Shown here piece by piece: positions 25,901 to 38,306 of a stretch of DNA of 64,000 nucleotides. The DNA lies in contig BRXU01000003.1 of the NCBI GenBank assembly GCA_030267565.1, positions 1,348,001 to 1,412,000 of the forward strand. The letters run 5' to 3'. The notes under the pieces were generated by a model. The model saw only the letters and a list, made by a program, of their open reading frames with translations, searched no databases and had not been told where the DNA came from. The DNA comes from Pleodorina starrii. Its lineage: Eukaryota; Chlorophyta; Chlorophyceae; Chlamydomonadales; Volvocaceae. A program made the position numbers and the translations under genes. Within the stretch, counting starts at the first letter, position 1; the number at the start of each line of letters is the position of its first letter.

Positions 25901-26268
25901 AGAAAGAAAGTATTACGCTAGACCGTAAGCCCTTGCGTGGGTTAAGGGAACAGACTGATGCCTCATCGGCGGGTACAGCCCATTACCGCGGTGACCGCCT
26001 TTTTGACTAAGATGGGTTGCTTCTCCCACCCACTCCGTGTCTGGGCTCCGTCTCACTCAGATCACATCTGGGTACCCGCACGCATTCTTCCCAGATGTGC
26101 CAGACACATCATTGTTTGAACATTCAACCGTGATAAGTCCTACCAGTGCAGGGGACAGGGCCACACCAGGGCCCCCATCGGTCACCCTACCCTCTCCGAA
26201 GGCCGGGATCGAACTGGTGACCTCTCGGTCACCAATTCAGTGCCCGAACTCTCAGGCACTTCCTAGGG
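25901..26268 (-). mobile_element. tRNA-derived SINE-like element, inverted copy
   Basis: Reverse complement of the 9305-9771 element: it starts with an AGAAAGAAAG tail, runs through GCCTCATCGGCGGGTACAGC and ends with the head (GGGATCGAACTGGTGACC, the B box on the minus strand). Similarity to the first copy extends over its whole length apart from the head duplication, so these two copies look young. Confidence 0.75.
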
Positions 26269-27173
26269 AATTGACGAATTCTACTATTGTATAGAATAAC
26301 AAAAGTCGCAAGGAACAAACTATGAGGGGCAAACTGGTTGTTGGACGCCAAGCCGCAAATGCACACGCACACGATGCGGTCTTCTGCGGGCGGGCCGCCC
26401 AATCAACAGGTCCAGTCGGCAAGCCTTAATAAAAATGGACGTACGCTGTGCAGTAAAGTGGCATTACGTCATAAGTTCGCGACGCGCGAGATCGCGACGG
26501 CTTTGAACACCTACTGTAAACATGACCACGATGGCACGCGGCGGGGTTGGGGAGGGTTGGGGTTGCGAAGGCCGGCCCGTACGGGTTCCACCCGGGACCT
26601 ACCGTTTCGCTGTCCAGAGATTCTGAAAAACTATTGCCCCCATTTGGGTTTCCCGCAGGTAGACAATCGGCAGGACCCTTAACTTCGTCTCTTCCGACTC
26701 GCACGCCTATCTTCCACTCCACCCGGGCCCGGCGGGCAGCAGCTATCCGGCAGTTCAGGATGCAACCGCCCATCCGTTGCCTTCGCTACGGTGGGAAGAT
26801 CACAGAGACAGGCTAGAGCGAGGCAGCGCAACGCGTCGGTGGGCTACAGCTGCACTCTACGTGCAACGGCGTTAGGCATGTCCGTTGTACTCACATTGAC
26901 TCCTTTCGTCATTTTTGCGCTTCTTATATGGGGCTCGGCCGTTCGTCCTTTTTTTCGTTTTTTCGTTTTTTGTTATGTTCCAAGGAAGGGATTTACATTA
27001 GAGATGTTCCCAGATAGATGTACCTACCGGTATTTTCAACCGCTAAACCCACGGCGGCAATCTTAGACAACACACACGCCATTCAATGCAACCTTGATTT
27101 ATTATATTAGTGCTACATTATTTCTTGCGATGTTCACGCAATGTCCTGAGGCATTCAGTGTGCTGCGCTGCGC

Positions 27174-27175
<2 letters not shown>

Positions 27176-27205
<30 letters not shown>

Positions 27206-27206
27206 C
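27176..27206 (+). repeat. (GGCA)n microsatellite
   Basis: About seven GGCA units in the spacer before cyclase copy 3. Confidence 0.9.
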
Positions 27207-27592
27207 GCAGCTTCGTACTGGCATACGTAACGAAGAGTGCAACTTTTGGTGTTCACTACGGTCCATTACGCAGGTCTTACGCTGAACTGGATGAAGTTCT
27301 GAATGTGGACTGTCACGTATCGTACAGTATCGCGGAGCTTATTTTTTCCTGTACAGTTGCAGCTCCTCAGATTTATAATAAGACGCTTATGTTTTCTGAA
27401 ACTTCCGCATAAATTGCACTGCTAAGTTTTATGTGTAGTGCCCAGTCAGGCACAGGGCTCACATGAGTACAGCACCAAATCGTAACCAAACCGCCAAAGT
27501 CCTCATACAATCTATTGAAGGAGACGTCGTTCTTTTGAACTCATATTTTTTATTGGAGCCCCATAGATTAAGTAACCGTGGACAAACAAACG

Positions 27593-30500
27593 ATGGGCTT
27601 CCTTTTAGGCTGTTTATTACGGCCTGGAAAAGAACGGAAGATAACATGTTACGTCTATGGAAATCATCCATCAGACAGAGATGCATCAAGGACAGGAAAT
27701 CAAGCTCAGCAAGCTTGCAGGGAGAGCAGCTTCCCAACGAAGAAAACGGCCGAGGGCACGTCGAGCGCCTACTTCCGGAAGCCTGGCAGCGCAGCGTCCC
27801 GCGCCGTCGGCTCTGAAGACTTTGAGGCTATCCCTACCCAGTCCACTTTCTGCCCTGAGGCTTCGCCGTCCTGCCTTCAAAGGTCGATTCAGCACTGCTC
27901 TACTCCGACTGCGCAAACAGTACGTTCGCGCGCATTACATAACAATTAGCATTCGTGAGGATCTCCTGTAGAAAGGCTTCCTGGGGCTTTTGTGCACGAC
28001 CAGCTCTGAGACTTGAACTGCTGTCGTAATTGGCTGTCGCCGCGGCAGGGGCTGGAAGCGCGCGATGCAATGGTTATCAACACCTCTCCATCCATCATCA
28101 CCGTCTTTACTCGGAATGGCATTGTGATTTACCAAAACGTCCAGAGCATAGCGTACTTTGGCGACCGCTGCGCAGCCGAAGGGCGCACGGAGAACCTGCT
28201 GGAGGCTATTTTTCATATTGAGCCCCAGAAACTTATCTTGATGGTTGAGGAAGTCGATCGCCCTGGCGGTTCTGGGCTCTGGAAAGGTAAGCGCGGACGG
28301 CTCGCTCGGCGCCATGGCAACGACAGACAGAGAAGTTTTGAGTTGTGCCGGTCCAGTCGAAATTACACTTCATAATAAGTGTGTTTGGAAGCTTGTACCT
28401 TCCGTATGGCATAACTCTAATGGCACGGCTTAAGCTGGGTCGGCGCTCGGGACATATCTCCATTGCAACCGCCGGCAATGACGAAATGGCTTCCTGCATA
28501 AGCCGCGAGGCCGCGACCCAGAGAAACGCCTTTGTTCAATGCCAAGATGATTCCATCCTTAGAGCTTGAGGATGGCTTCCAATCAAGTCCTTGCCGACTC
28601 CCTAACTCCATCCCCAACGGGCTGCGGTGACCCGCCAGTCTTAGCGCATACAGTTTGCGCATTCTAGCTTGAGAAGGTTTCGCCCGATGCTGTATGTTAT
28701 CCCGATGCAAAACTCCACGTCCCTTTGATGGCTGGCTTCCTGGGCCCCGACCTGCCGGCCCGCGCTAGATCGTGGTACCTGGCCTTCAGCAACCCCTGGA
28801 TGCGCGAACCTGCTGGCATTCCTCACATACACCCGTGCCCGCAGGATGCACCGGTCCCTCAACGCCCCTCCATCTGACACCCGCATCCGGCTTTCCTCCG
28901 TCTTTGCAGGCATCGTGCGCGTCCCGCCCAGCCTCAAACGCCCAGCGCATCCGCCGCCCCCGCCGCCCCTCACCCTTCCAAACAATGCGACCGGCCTGTG
29001 TGGGCTTCAGCAGCCGCGTGTGCGAGGAGGCACCCGCAGCGGCGGCAGCGGCGACGGCGGCGGCGGCAGTGGCAGCGGTGGTTTCTTTGGCGGAGCTGTG
29101 GGCGCTTCAGCAGTTCTGCTGAGTCCAGATTCCGCTTCAGATCATGATTTGGATCCGGATCTGGATCCTGGGTGTGACCTGCGCCAGCCCCCGACGGGGC
29201 CCTCGGGGCTCGCCGGGATTGTGGGAGGCGGTGCAGTGAAGCGCGGCAGCGCCAGCGGGGGAGTAGGGGTCGGGGCGGAATGGGGCATTGGCCCGGAGGC
29301 TGAAGGTAAGGGCATCCGGCGGCCCGGGTATCGGGGTTGGAAAGTGTATCAGCCGCTTTGGGGAAGTGGAAGAGGAAGTGAACGAAGTGGGAAGTGAAAT
29401 GGGAATTTCACGCCTCACATCTGAAGGTAAGTGGGGCGCCTCCGCCACACCCAGGCACGCGCGCGGATGGTAACCCACAGGCGCATGGACCCCCTTCCAG
29501 CAGCCTTGACGTGCACCGTGGATCGATGCTCCCGTGGCGGGTTTGACTCCCTGGGCTGCTGAGATGTATTGGTGTGCTTGGCATTGATGCAAACGAAGCG
29601 GACACACATGGGAGGCCCATGGCAGCCCCAGTTAGTTCCCCCCAGACGCCGACGCCGACGCCACTGCTACCGCCTTCCCGATCCCCGCTCCGCTCTGCCA
29701 CCCTCCCAACCAACCACAGTCGGCATCCCCTTGCCCAGCAGCCTGCTTGGCCCAGAGGACGAAGTCGACCTGCTGCCCTTGAGCCAGCTGGAATGCGGCG
29801 ATTTGAAGACCGGCGTTTCCGCCATCGACCCGCGGGTCGCTGCACATTCGTCCGGCCCCCGTTGGCCTGCCGCCGCTGCGGCAGCGGATGCCGATGCTCA
29901 CGCTGCTGACATTGACGCTGCTGACACTGCGGCCGCGGCTGCGGCCGCCGCCACCACCACCACCACTGCCGCCACCGCCACCGCGACCGCCGCCATCACC
30001 GAGGGACATTCCTCCCTCATCCTAGCCAACTCGACATCGTACGGCAGCCATCGATGGTACGACACCACCGGGACTTACGGCAGCAGACCATCGGCGCAGC
30101 GTGCCGTCACCGCCAACAGCTACTTGGCAGGCTGCGGAAGCTACATCACCGGCGGCGGCGGCGGCGGCAGTGGCGGCGGTGGCGGCGGCATGAGCCGTCG
30201 GATGTTCAGCGGGACCGACTCCAGAAGCGCCAGCGCCGCTGCTGCGCCGACAGCAAAGCAGCTGTTGCCCGCGTTTGCCGCGTCCCCCTGCGGCCAGCGG
30301 CGGGGCGGTCGCAGCCGCCCCGCCAGCCTCATCCTGCCCACAAACACCTCGGAGAATGCGGGGGTGGCGGCTGGCGGCATGAATGACCCCCTGGGTGAGC
30401 TGAGCTGAGGTGGATCTGCCCGGCTGACCGCTGCCGTCTTACTTGGGGCGTGTATGTAAGGGGACATAAGCACATAGCAGTCCCGAGCGAGGACTGGGTT

Positions 30501-33500
30501 TGTGGCTGGGCGGGCCGGGCTGGTGGGGACGCACTTTGTCGCATCATACACTCCATGGGGTGTGAATTTAGGCCTGCCAAACCATAACTGCCTGCCCCTC
30601 CCGCTACTATCCGCGTTCCCTGGCCCCCATCTCCCACCGGCCCTTGTCCCCGACATTCCCGCTCCCTCCAGCCACGTCCACGTTCGCCACCCTCCTCATC
30701 ACGCCCCCGCCGACTCCCGCGGTCCGCGGCTCGCCGGCGGCCGCGTCGTCTTTCCCACGGGCCGCCGTGCGGGCGCCGGTGGTGCCTTCTGAGCGGTGGA
30801 ACCAACAAGGCCACCAACACCAACACCAACACCACAACGCAACTCACACGCGCCGGCGGCGGAGCATCGCCCTGTGCGGAGACGACAGCGCCGCCTCCAA
30901 CGCCGCTGACTGTCCGTACTTGTACAGCATCTCTCCCAGCGGCGCCCCCGGCGGCAGCTTCCTGGGACCCCACCGCGGCCCATCCTACCCCATGGCGCTT
31001 GGCAGCTCCCTGGACAGCGGCGTCGCCGTCGAGGCCTCCACCGCCGCCGGCCTCGATCCCTCGCCTTCGCACTGTCGCTCGGCACGTCGCCGCTGGCGGC
31101 ACCTCCTGGATCCTGGCCGCGGCGGCGCGCGACGACCTTGGGCACCGTCAGTGTCCCCGCTGCCCCTGCGTCGGCCTCAAAGACCTGCTTTATTTGGAGC
31201 AAGAATGACCAGGGCCTGGCGAGTGTCGCGAGTGTCGCGAGTGCCGGCGGCGGTGCCAGCGCCCTGGCCTCACCGGCCGTGTCGTCGCTGGCAGCGGCGG
31301 CGCCGCCACCACTGAGGCCGCCATCCGCTCCAGTGCCGTACATCTCCAAGGGCGCCGCTGGTGGGGTGCCGTACACCGTTGGCGGCAGCCGACTGGCGCG
31401 GCTGCTGCGGTCGCCGTTAGGGACGACGTCGTCGGCGCCGCCGACGCCGCCAAGCGGTGCCGGCGGAGGGGCCGCTGGCGGCGTCGATGTCGGCGGAACC
31501 GCTTCCCCGTTGGCTTCCGCCGCTGGTGGGGCTGAAGCAGGGCTGCGTCGGCGCAGCTCAACTGGTACAGCGCGGGGCTCGCCAGGGTCGGCGGCAGCGG
31601 CGGTGCTAAATCTGATGCGGGGCCTGGGTCGTCGCGGCTCTGTTCCCGGAGCGCGTGTGTCGCCATTGCCGCGAGCCTTCAGCTCAGTCGCAGTTGCATG
31701 CGCGGGCGCTCGGATGGCGGCGCCTGCTGGCCCAGAGGCGCCGGCGCCAGTGCAGGATACAGCAGCAGCAGCAACAGGTTCAGAGTTGGGGCCATTCGCC
31801 GCCGCCACCGTCGTCGCCGCCACTATCGCTGCCGGCATCGCGGGTCCCTCGCTGGCACCGGCGGTGTCGGCAGCGACTGCAGAACGAGATTCAGGGCGCG
31901 GGGTGCGGCATGTTTACGAGACACCCCCGTCGCCCTTCTTGACATTGTTGTCGTCACCTCTGCCGCCATCACAGCCGCCGCAGCCGGTCTGCGATCTGCG
32001 ACAGCCGCGGCAGGGGCAGCCGCCGCAGGGGCTGCAGCCGCAGCGGCAGCAGCCGCTGGGGCAGCAGGCGCAGCGGCTGCAGGAGGAGACGGGAGATGAG
32101 CTGCTGCTGCGGCTGACTGCGCGGAGGGACTTGGAAGGGGTTGCTGGGTCAGAGGCCGTGATGGCGGCGGAAGCCGATGGGGAGGAGGCGAAGGAGGGAG
32201 GGGGCGAGGGACAGGAGCCGGCCGAGTGCTGGCACGAGGTGTGGGCGACAGCATCCACGGACCCGACAACGGGGGACGAGGTGGTGGTGCTCATCCAGAC
32301 AGATGTCACCTCGAAGGTGGGGTGAGGTTGCGAAAGGGAGGGCACGCATGAAAGATCGCAAGCCGTCAAGCGGAAAGCCCGATTGACAATTCAAACTGCG
32401 CATTGCACGGGCATTTGCGTGATCTTCGTAGTCCTTTCCCGCCTCCCACCGCCCACCCTGCCCCACAAGCCAACCAGCCAACGTTAGTTCCGCCCTCTGC
32501 CAAACCATTTTCTTTCCCCTTTGTGCCCTCCATTCTCCCTCATCGCACAAACACACTCCCTGTCTCCCTCTTCATATATCTCCGTTTACTCCGCCCTGCC
32601 CTCCTCACACGCAGGTCATCGCCGAGCGGCACCTTGCTCTGGTGATGGAGACGGAGCACCGCCTGGTGGAGCAGCTCTTCCCGCGACACATACTGCAGTA
32701 CATCACGGAGGAGTGGACGAGCACGGCGGCAGGGGCGGGAGGACGAGAAGCAGGAGGAGGAGGAGTGGGAGCGGGAGCGGGCGGAGGAGCAGCAGCAACA
32801 GGAGGCGGTGGTTCCGACCTGGCCAGCAGCTGGCGGCCCGTGGTTCGTGACTGCAACGCACTGGCCACGTCACACCCCGAGGTGAGTGCGTGAAGCTGTT
32901 TTGATGACCCACGGGTTGGTTAGTTGGGGCCCTGGGTGCATGTATGGACACGCGGCTTCCGCCGGGCACGCAAATCGTACAGAAAGTACCGTGACTTGAA
33001 TGATGCGCCGTTCACGGGTGCAGCGCCGGGTGTTGATACCATAGGTCGGGGCGGCTCAACGCGCGCGTGCTCGGTCGTCACTTCACGCTTCACGTAGAAG
33101 CTTCATTATTGTTTAATGGGTGGAGTTTCCTGCCGTACCAAATTTCTCACACGCGCTCCGGGCGCCCACCCTGCCTGCTGCCCTTTTTCATTCGTTGAAC
33201 CCAGGTCACGTTGCTGTTCGCCGACATTAAAGGTGGGACTGATAGATCGATGTCGTGCCCGAAACATGCCGGGGAGCCGGGCTGGCTGGTTGCTTGGCTG
33301 ACTGACTGACTAGCTGGCTGGAAGTATGCGTGGATGCTGGATGGATGGATGGATGGATGGATGGATGGATGGATGGATGGATGGATGGATGGATGGATGG
33401 ACGGATGAAATGGGCAGGCGGGTTAGTTGGCCTCTTGGCCGCACCAAATGGGTTAAGGCACAGCATCCAGACCGACCCCCTAAACGAAGAGCCACTGCAT

Positions 33501-35984
33501 GTTTACCCCACAGCGCCCACGCACCGAGACGCATCTTCCGGGCCGGGCCCTTCGTATCTTCCGTCCGCCCGTCTGCGCCCCTGCCCCTGCCCCCGCTGTG
33601 CCCTGCTTAGATAGGGCTCTATGAGCACTTGCCCCCGCCGCCCTGACCTCCCGAACTAACCTCCCTCCGTCTCTCCCGCTATAACCGACGCTGCAGTGTA
33701 CAGCGCAGTATACAGCAGCGCTGCAGTCGGTGTACAGCATGCACGGCACTGCCAGCTTGCTTGCTTGCTTCCCCTCCGTCGCCTCTAGCAAAGCCCTCGC
33801 CCGTCATGTTGCCCCTGCCTTGCCTGCCTTCCCGCCACGCCACCACGCAGGTTTCACGCCCATGTGCAACGAAGTGGAGCCGCGACAGGTGCGCGGACGA
33901 AGTGGAACATACATGCGGTACAGGCGGGGTTGAGCAAGGTTGAAAGAAATGGCGAGGTGCCAATTCCCGCATAGTGATGTGGCACCTCACATACATCACT
34001 CTGAGGTGAGGTGAGGTGCCACATCTCTGAAATCTGAGTAGTTCGGAGGTGGCGGTGGCGGCGGTGGCGGTGGCAGTGGAGGTCAGCGTGGCTTTCTTCC
34101 GCTGTGTTTTCATTTCTTACCTTGCACTCGCTCTTCACTCTCTTGCTTTCCGCCCCAGGTGATGGCCCTGCTCAATTCGCTGTACTCCCGGTACGACACA
34201 ATGCTAGACGAGTACGGCGTTTACAAGGTACGGCTAGGGGGAAGCAAGCTACCAGCGGGTGCGTGGGGGCTGGATGGTGAGCAGGCAGCAGGACAGGCGA
34301 CGGAGCCGCGCGGTAGTCGCAGCGCCCGCTTGTCATCAGGTCAGCTTGGAGGCATGGCACGGGATGTGCGTGGATAAACGGACCCTAGCTCATATCACAG
34401 AGTACCGGTACGGTAATCCAACATCGTACAACCCACGCGTGATCTCCTTTTGTAAGTAATGGCGCCCCTGCTCCTCTTAGATGCAAGGTTAAAGCTCAAA
34501 CCCAAACCAAAGGTGGCACCGCCCCCAAACCCTAAAACCCTAATAACTGCACCACAAAACCTTACTTAAAAACACCCCCGCTCGTCCCCCACTACTCCGC
34601 TGGCCCCCACTGCCCTGCCCCCATTGCCCTGCTGCCCATACATCCAGGTTGAGACCATCGGCGACTGCTACTTTGTGGCGGGCGGTCTGATCCACGAGGA
34701 CGAGGACGGCATGGCGGCGGTGAGGGGATGTCGAAACACGGAGGACCCGCTGCACGCGGAGCGGGTCCTCGGATTCGCGAAGGTGAGGCAGCAGGGCGGC
34801 TGGTACACGAAACACGATTGTTGTTGCATACGGGTGCGTAATACGGGGGCGGTTTATTCTTCATACATCATGCATACCCCACGTCACATGTTTTCCCAGG
34901 GGGACAGGCGCCCCACGCCCCACGCCCCACGCCCCACGCCCCCACGCCCCCACCCTCAGGCCATGCTTTCCGCCGCGTCCGAGGTGTTGATGCCCACCAG
35001 CGGCTCACCGGTTGAGATCCGCATCGGCCTGCACACCGGGCCCGTGGTCAGCGGTGTGGTGGGCACCCGCATGCCCCGCTTCTGCCTGTTCGGGGACACG
35101 GTCAACACGGCCAGCCGCATGGAGAGCACCGGGCTGCCAGGGGCGATACACGCGTCTGAGGCAACCTTCAGGAAACTGGCAGCGGTCAGCAGAGCCGGCT
35201 GGGAGGCCACCGGCGGCATCGAGGTGAGGAAGTGCGGGGCGGCTTGGGCCGCCGCCCCATAAACCGCGCGTGCGACTTACGGGCGTGAGCCAAGGGGCCG
35301 AGTAAGTGAGGGTGTTGAAGGATCGGAAAGCTTGGCAACAATCAAATGCTGCTGTTGCGCTGGTGCGTGCGCTGGTACGTGTGCTGCTACTGCTATTGCT
35401 ACTGCTATTATTGCTACAGCTACTGCTGCCACCGCTACACACAGCAGCAGCTAGCTCTCCAGCGACGAAACTCCACGCACTCTACCCCGCCCAACGACAC
35501 GCAGGTCAAGGGCAAGGGCCTCATGCAAACCTACGTCTGGCGGCCCAGCGCCGCCACCGCCAACACCGCCGCCCCCGCTGCCACCGACATGCCGCCCACC
35601 GGACCTCACCGCATCTCAGAAGCACCGCCGCCGGCGGCTGCGTCGACACTGCTGCCACCGGCGCCTCAAGGTGCAGACAGCAACACGGACGCCGCCGCCG
35701 CCGCCGCCTCCAACGGCGACAACTCGACTTCAATCCTCTCCCTGGAGCTTCCGAAGCAGCAGCAGCAGCAGCAGGCGCCTTCCGAGCACGCGCTAGCACC
35801 CACCATCGGGTGTTCGTCTGGGAACAACAGTAGTGGCCCAATCGCCGATGCCGCGCCATGGCGGTGCATCGGTGATACGGCGGCGGACAGTCGCCGCCGG
35901 CGGGTATGTCAGCGGGCGGAGCCCTCCCTAAGCGGCTTTGACATCCCGAGGTCGCTGCTCCCGCCGCCGCCGCTGCACACGTGA
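27593..35984 (+). CDS. Predicted guanylate cyclase, copy 3 (frame change in exon 5)
   Basis: Exons: 27593-27919, 28049-28286, 28910-29305, 29720-30394, 30672-32316, 32615-32881, 33205-33232, 33851-33888, 34159-34227, 34648-34782, 34960-35223, 35505-35984. It begins [13 protein letters not shown] (Gly2, Cys7). Exon 2 carries the PAS-like N-half ([20 protein letters not shown] ... LWKG), continued in exon 3 by IVRVPPSL; the C-half ends exon 5 ([13 protein letters not shown]...QTDVTSK). The catalytic domain has [27 protein letters not shown] and NTASRMES, so all guanylate cyclase signature residues are present. The Gly/acidic loop of the sisters is nearly absent here. Exon 5 opens in one frame (ATSTFATL) but the conserved block [14 protein letters not shown] near 31060-31105 lies in another; the first frame meets no bridge and the second is closed by a stop near 30907. 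An indel, an assembly error or an unrecognised intron in about 30870-31060 would explain it. The tail is shorter (146 residues). Confidence 0.82.
33339..33400 (+). repeat. (GGAT)n microsatellite in intron of cyclase copy 3
   Basis: About 15 uninterrupted GGAT units within intron 33233-33850. Confidence 0.95.
33976..34025. repeat. Intronic inverted repeat in cyclase copy 3
   Basis: GATGTGGCACCTCAC (33976-33990) is perfectly complementary to 34011-34025, with a 20-base spacer. It lies in the intron 33889-34158, between the exons for the [12 protein letters not shown] and VMALLNSLY segments. Confidence 0.8.
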
Positions 35985-36727
35985 TATGAGTGAGGCGGGC
36001 TCCGGCGGGCGGCGCCGGGCCTGCTGCCTGGTGCGTGCGTGCGCCTGCGGCACATACAGACGGACGACGAAGGAAGGAAGCTACTGTCGGCACACGCGTG
36101 TATGGCCAAGCAACCTTGTCCACTGCTGACATAGAAATAATCGCCAACTTAACGCACGGTCGTCCGTAAACCTCAGCTAGCAGCACGCCGCGTCACAAAA
36201 CACTACGGGTGCTGCGTGCACTACGGGTTTTGCAGGTTGTGAATGAAATAAAGGCGGCGCGCTAGCCTAGCGGCGGGAGATAGACCACACGCGTGCTGAG
36301 CGTGCGGGCATATATATCATAACATGTGGCTTCGTTCTGTTATTAGCTGCTTGTCCGTCCCGCCGTCCTTGGATGGCAGCAGGTTTACGTATTTGGATTC
36401 TGACACGCAGCTACGCCAATGCGAGCACTGCTGGGCATGGTACTTGATGAGTGACTGCTAACAAGACGAATGAAGGGGACGGTGGGTTTCATTCTGCTGG
36501 GGTGGCGGCGCGCAGCCGCGCCGCCGTCTTTATTTGGGGGGCCATCCGTCCATCCATGCACCGCATCTTGCGGACTGGTATGTTGAATAATTGCTGTATA
36601 GGGTAGGTATGCTGACGCTGGCCAGGGGCTGCTAACCCAGCCCCGACGGAAAGACCGCCTAAGCACTCTCCCCCTTGCGGTGGGAGAAGGGCGTGAGGGG
36701 CCGCTACCCCCTCCTGCTCGACGCAGA

Positions 36728-36777
36728 GCTGGCTGCGTCGTACACCCCATATACGGGTGTACGGCGCAGCGGCTCCC
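36728..36777. repeat. Near-perfect hairpin downstream of cyclase copy 3
   Basis: GCTGCGTCGTACACCC pairs with GGGTGTACGGCGCAGC with one G-T type mismatch across a short loop containing ATATA. There is no coding context. Confidence 0.6.
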
Positions 36778-37490
36778 CAAAGGCTTGAGCTCACAGCCTG
36801 CCATATACGGCAGCTGGGCCCTTCGTCCGCACAAACAGCAGTCGCGCCGGCGCACTACGCGGCGCCCGCGCTGCCCTGCCCGCCCTGAAGTCCTTGCAGC
36901 GCCGGGGCGCCCGGCCGGCCTGCTACCGGCTGGCGGTGCTCCTCTAGGCGCGAAAACAAAGCGCTGAGAACCTGCCCCGAGCTTGGTCCGGCGGTGTGTG
37001 TGTGTGTGTATAAGCTGGGGGACATGCATACATACAGCGCGGGGTGTCAGCTTTGAGACTGATGATGACACGAGCTAGGCAGGATGACGCCACAGGGTGC
37101 GTGCTGCCAGACGGCGGGCAACATGCGAGCGAGGCTGCATGCTGCTGTGCGTGGTTAGTTGGAACAGGTGCCGGGTCTCACCGGGGGCGGCGGGCGCATC
37201 ACATACGGCGGGCGGCCAAGCAGAGAGCAGACATGTTGGCAGGCCGAGCCGCATCGCACACGCGGGTTGATAGATTGCGCTTGCGTCAACGAAGGGCCAC
37301 ATACGTAGCTGCACATACAGCGCGAGCGACGGAGCGATATCGGTTGACGCCGGCGGGGGAGACGGAGGAGGAGGAGGTGTTATGTTGAGGCGGGGATAAC
37401 TGGTGGTGCGCGAGGGACGACCGTACAGCCATAATAAATTCTCTTCACAAACATATCTTCTTTCATTCGTTCGTTCTGCCTTCTGCCCCC

Positions 37491-37515
37491 CATCCATCCA
37501 TCCATCCATCCATCC
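37491..37515 (+). repeat. (CATC)n microsatellite
   Basis: Six to seven CATC units in the spacer between cyclase copy 3 and the LTR element. Confidence 0.9.
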
Positions 37516-38306
37516 CCCCACCTACGTACCCGGCTACCCTTGTGCGTGTCAGTGACGGCGTGGGAGTACTGCGCTTTCTTGACTGCTTTCTGTCCGGGAT
37601 GCTGTCCCTCCATCGATGTGTGTATGTTTGCGTGTTTGATTTTGTGTGTGTATGTCGCGTGGACTGTCGTGTAGTGTGCGCGTCGTGACCAAATAGACGA
37701 CACTCGACGCACACCATCTGTGTGCTTGCCACTTCTCATAAGGGTGGTGGGGGTGGCTGGCCGATCCCGATCGGGAGACGCCGCCGGCTGCCAACACCCG
37801 TCGCTCGTCCATCCAGGAGCCGCCAACGAAGGGACCACACCCGATGTGCACGCGGCAGGAATGCCGGCGGCCCTCATTATTTGCCGTTTTCTCGCTCGAT
37901 TTCCAACTGTCTGCGGGCATCATACATCACCACCATCTATCGCTGCTAGGTTTATGTGTGGGTGTTTCTGCTTGCTTCTATCCTATCCGAGCCATCGCTC
38001 GATCGAGCATGAAATCGATGCTTGCTTTCTGGCCGTCGTGCGTGCCGCTGTGCGTGCACGTAAACTGCGTTGTTGCTGTGGCCGGGGCACGCAGCAGGTG
38101 CTTACAGGGCACAAATTGTGGGGCGGGGCGGATAGATGGAGCTGGGCTAGTTTGTCTGGCACCGCTATACGTACGTTGCTCTCCTGAGTGCTGCGCGCAA
38201 CGAAGGTAGATAGGTGTTGACCGCAACCGACGATGAGTAATAATCCACGTACGGCACCAGGCAGGACGGACTGATGAGACATTAAGGGAACGCGACATAT
38301 ACACGG

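Larger units (their letters stand above)
22152..27592. other. Spacer between cyclase copies 2 and 3
   Basis: It contains the 3' UTR of copy 2 (TGTAA at 22265), dense GTAC/ATGT/CATG short repeats (23.0-24.8 kb), the inverted SINE-like copy (25901-26268) and a (GGCA)n run. No coding sequence could be supported; small open frames have no conserved features. Confidence 0.6.
35985..38306. other. Spacer after cyclase copy 3
   Basis: Contains a hairpin (36728-36777), (GT)n and (CATC)n runs, and then the LTR insertion. No gene was supported and no TGTAA signal was found near the copy 3 stop. Confidence 0.55.

Noticed and set aside
33339..33400. Possible CRISPR-like or coding tandem array
   Set aside because: It is a simple (GGAT)n microsatellite without spacers; the Met-Asp-Gly-Trp translation is a by-product.
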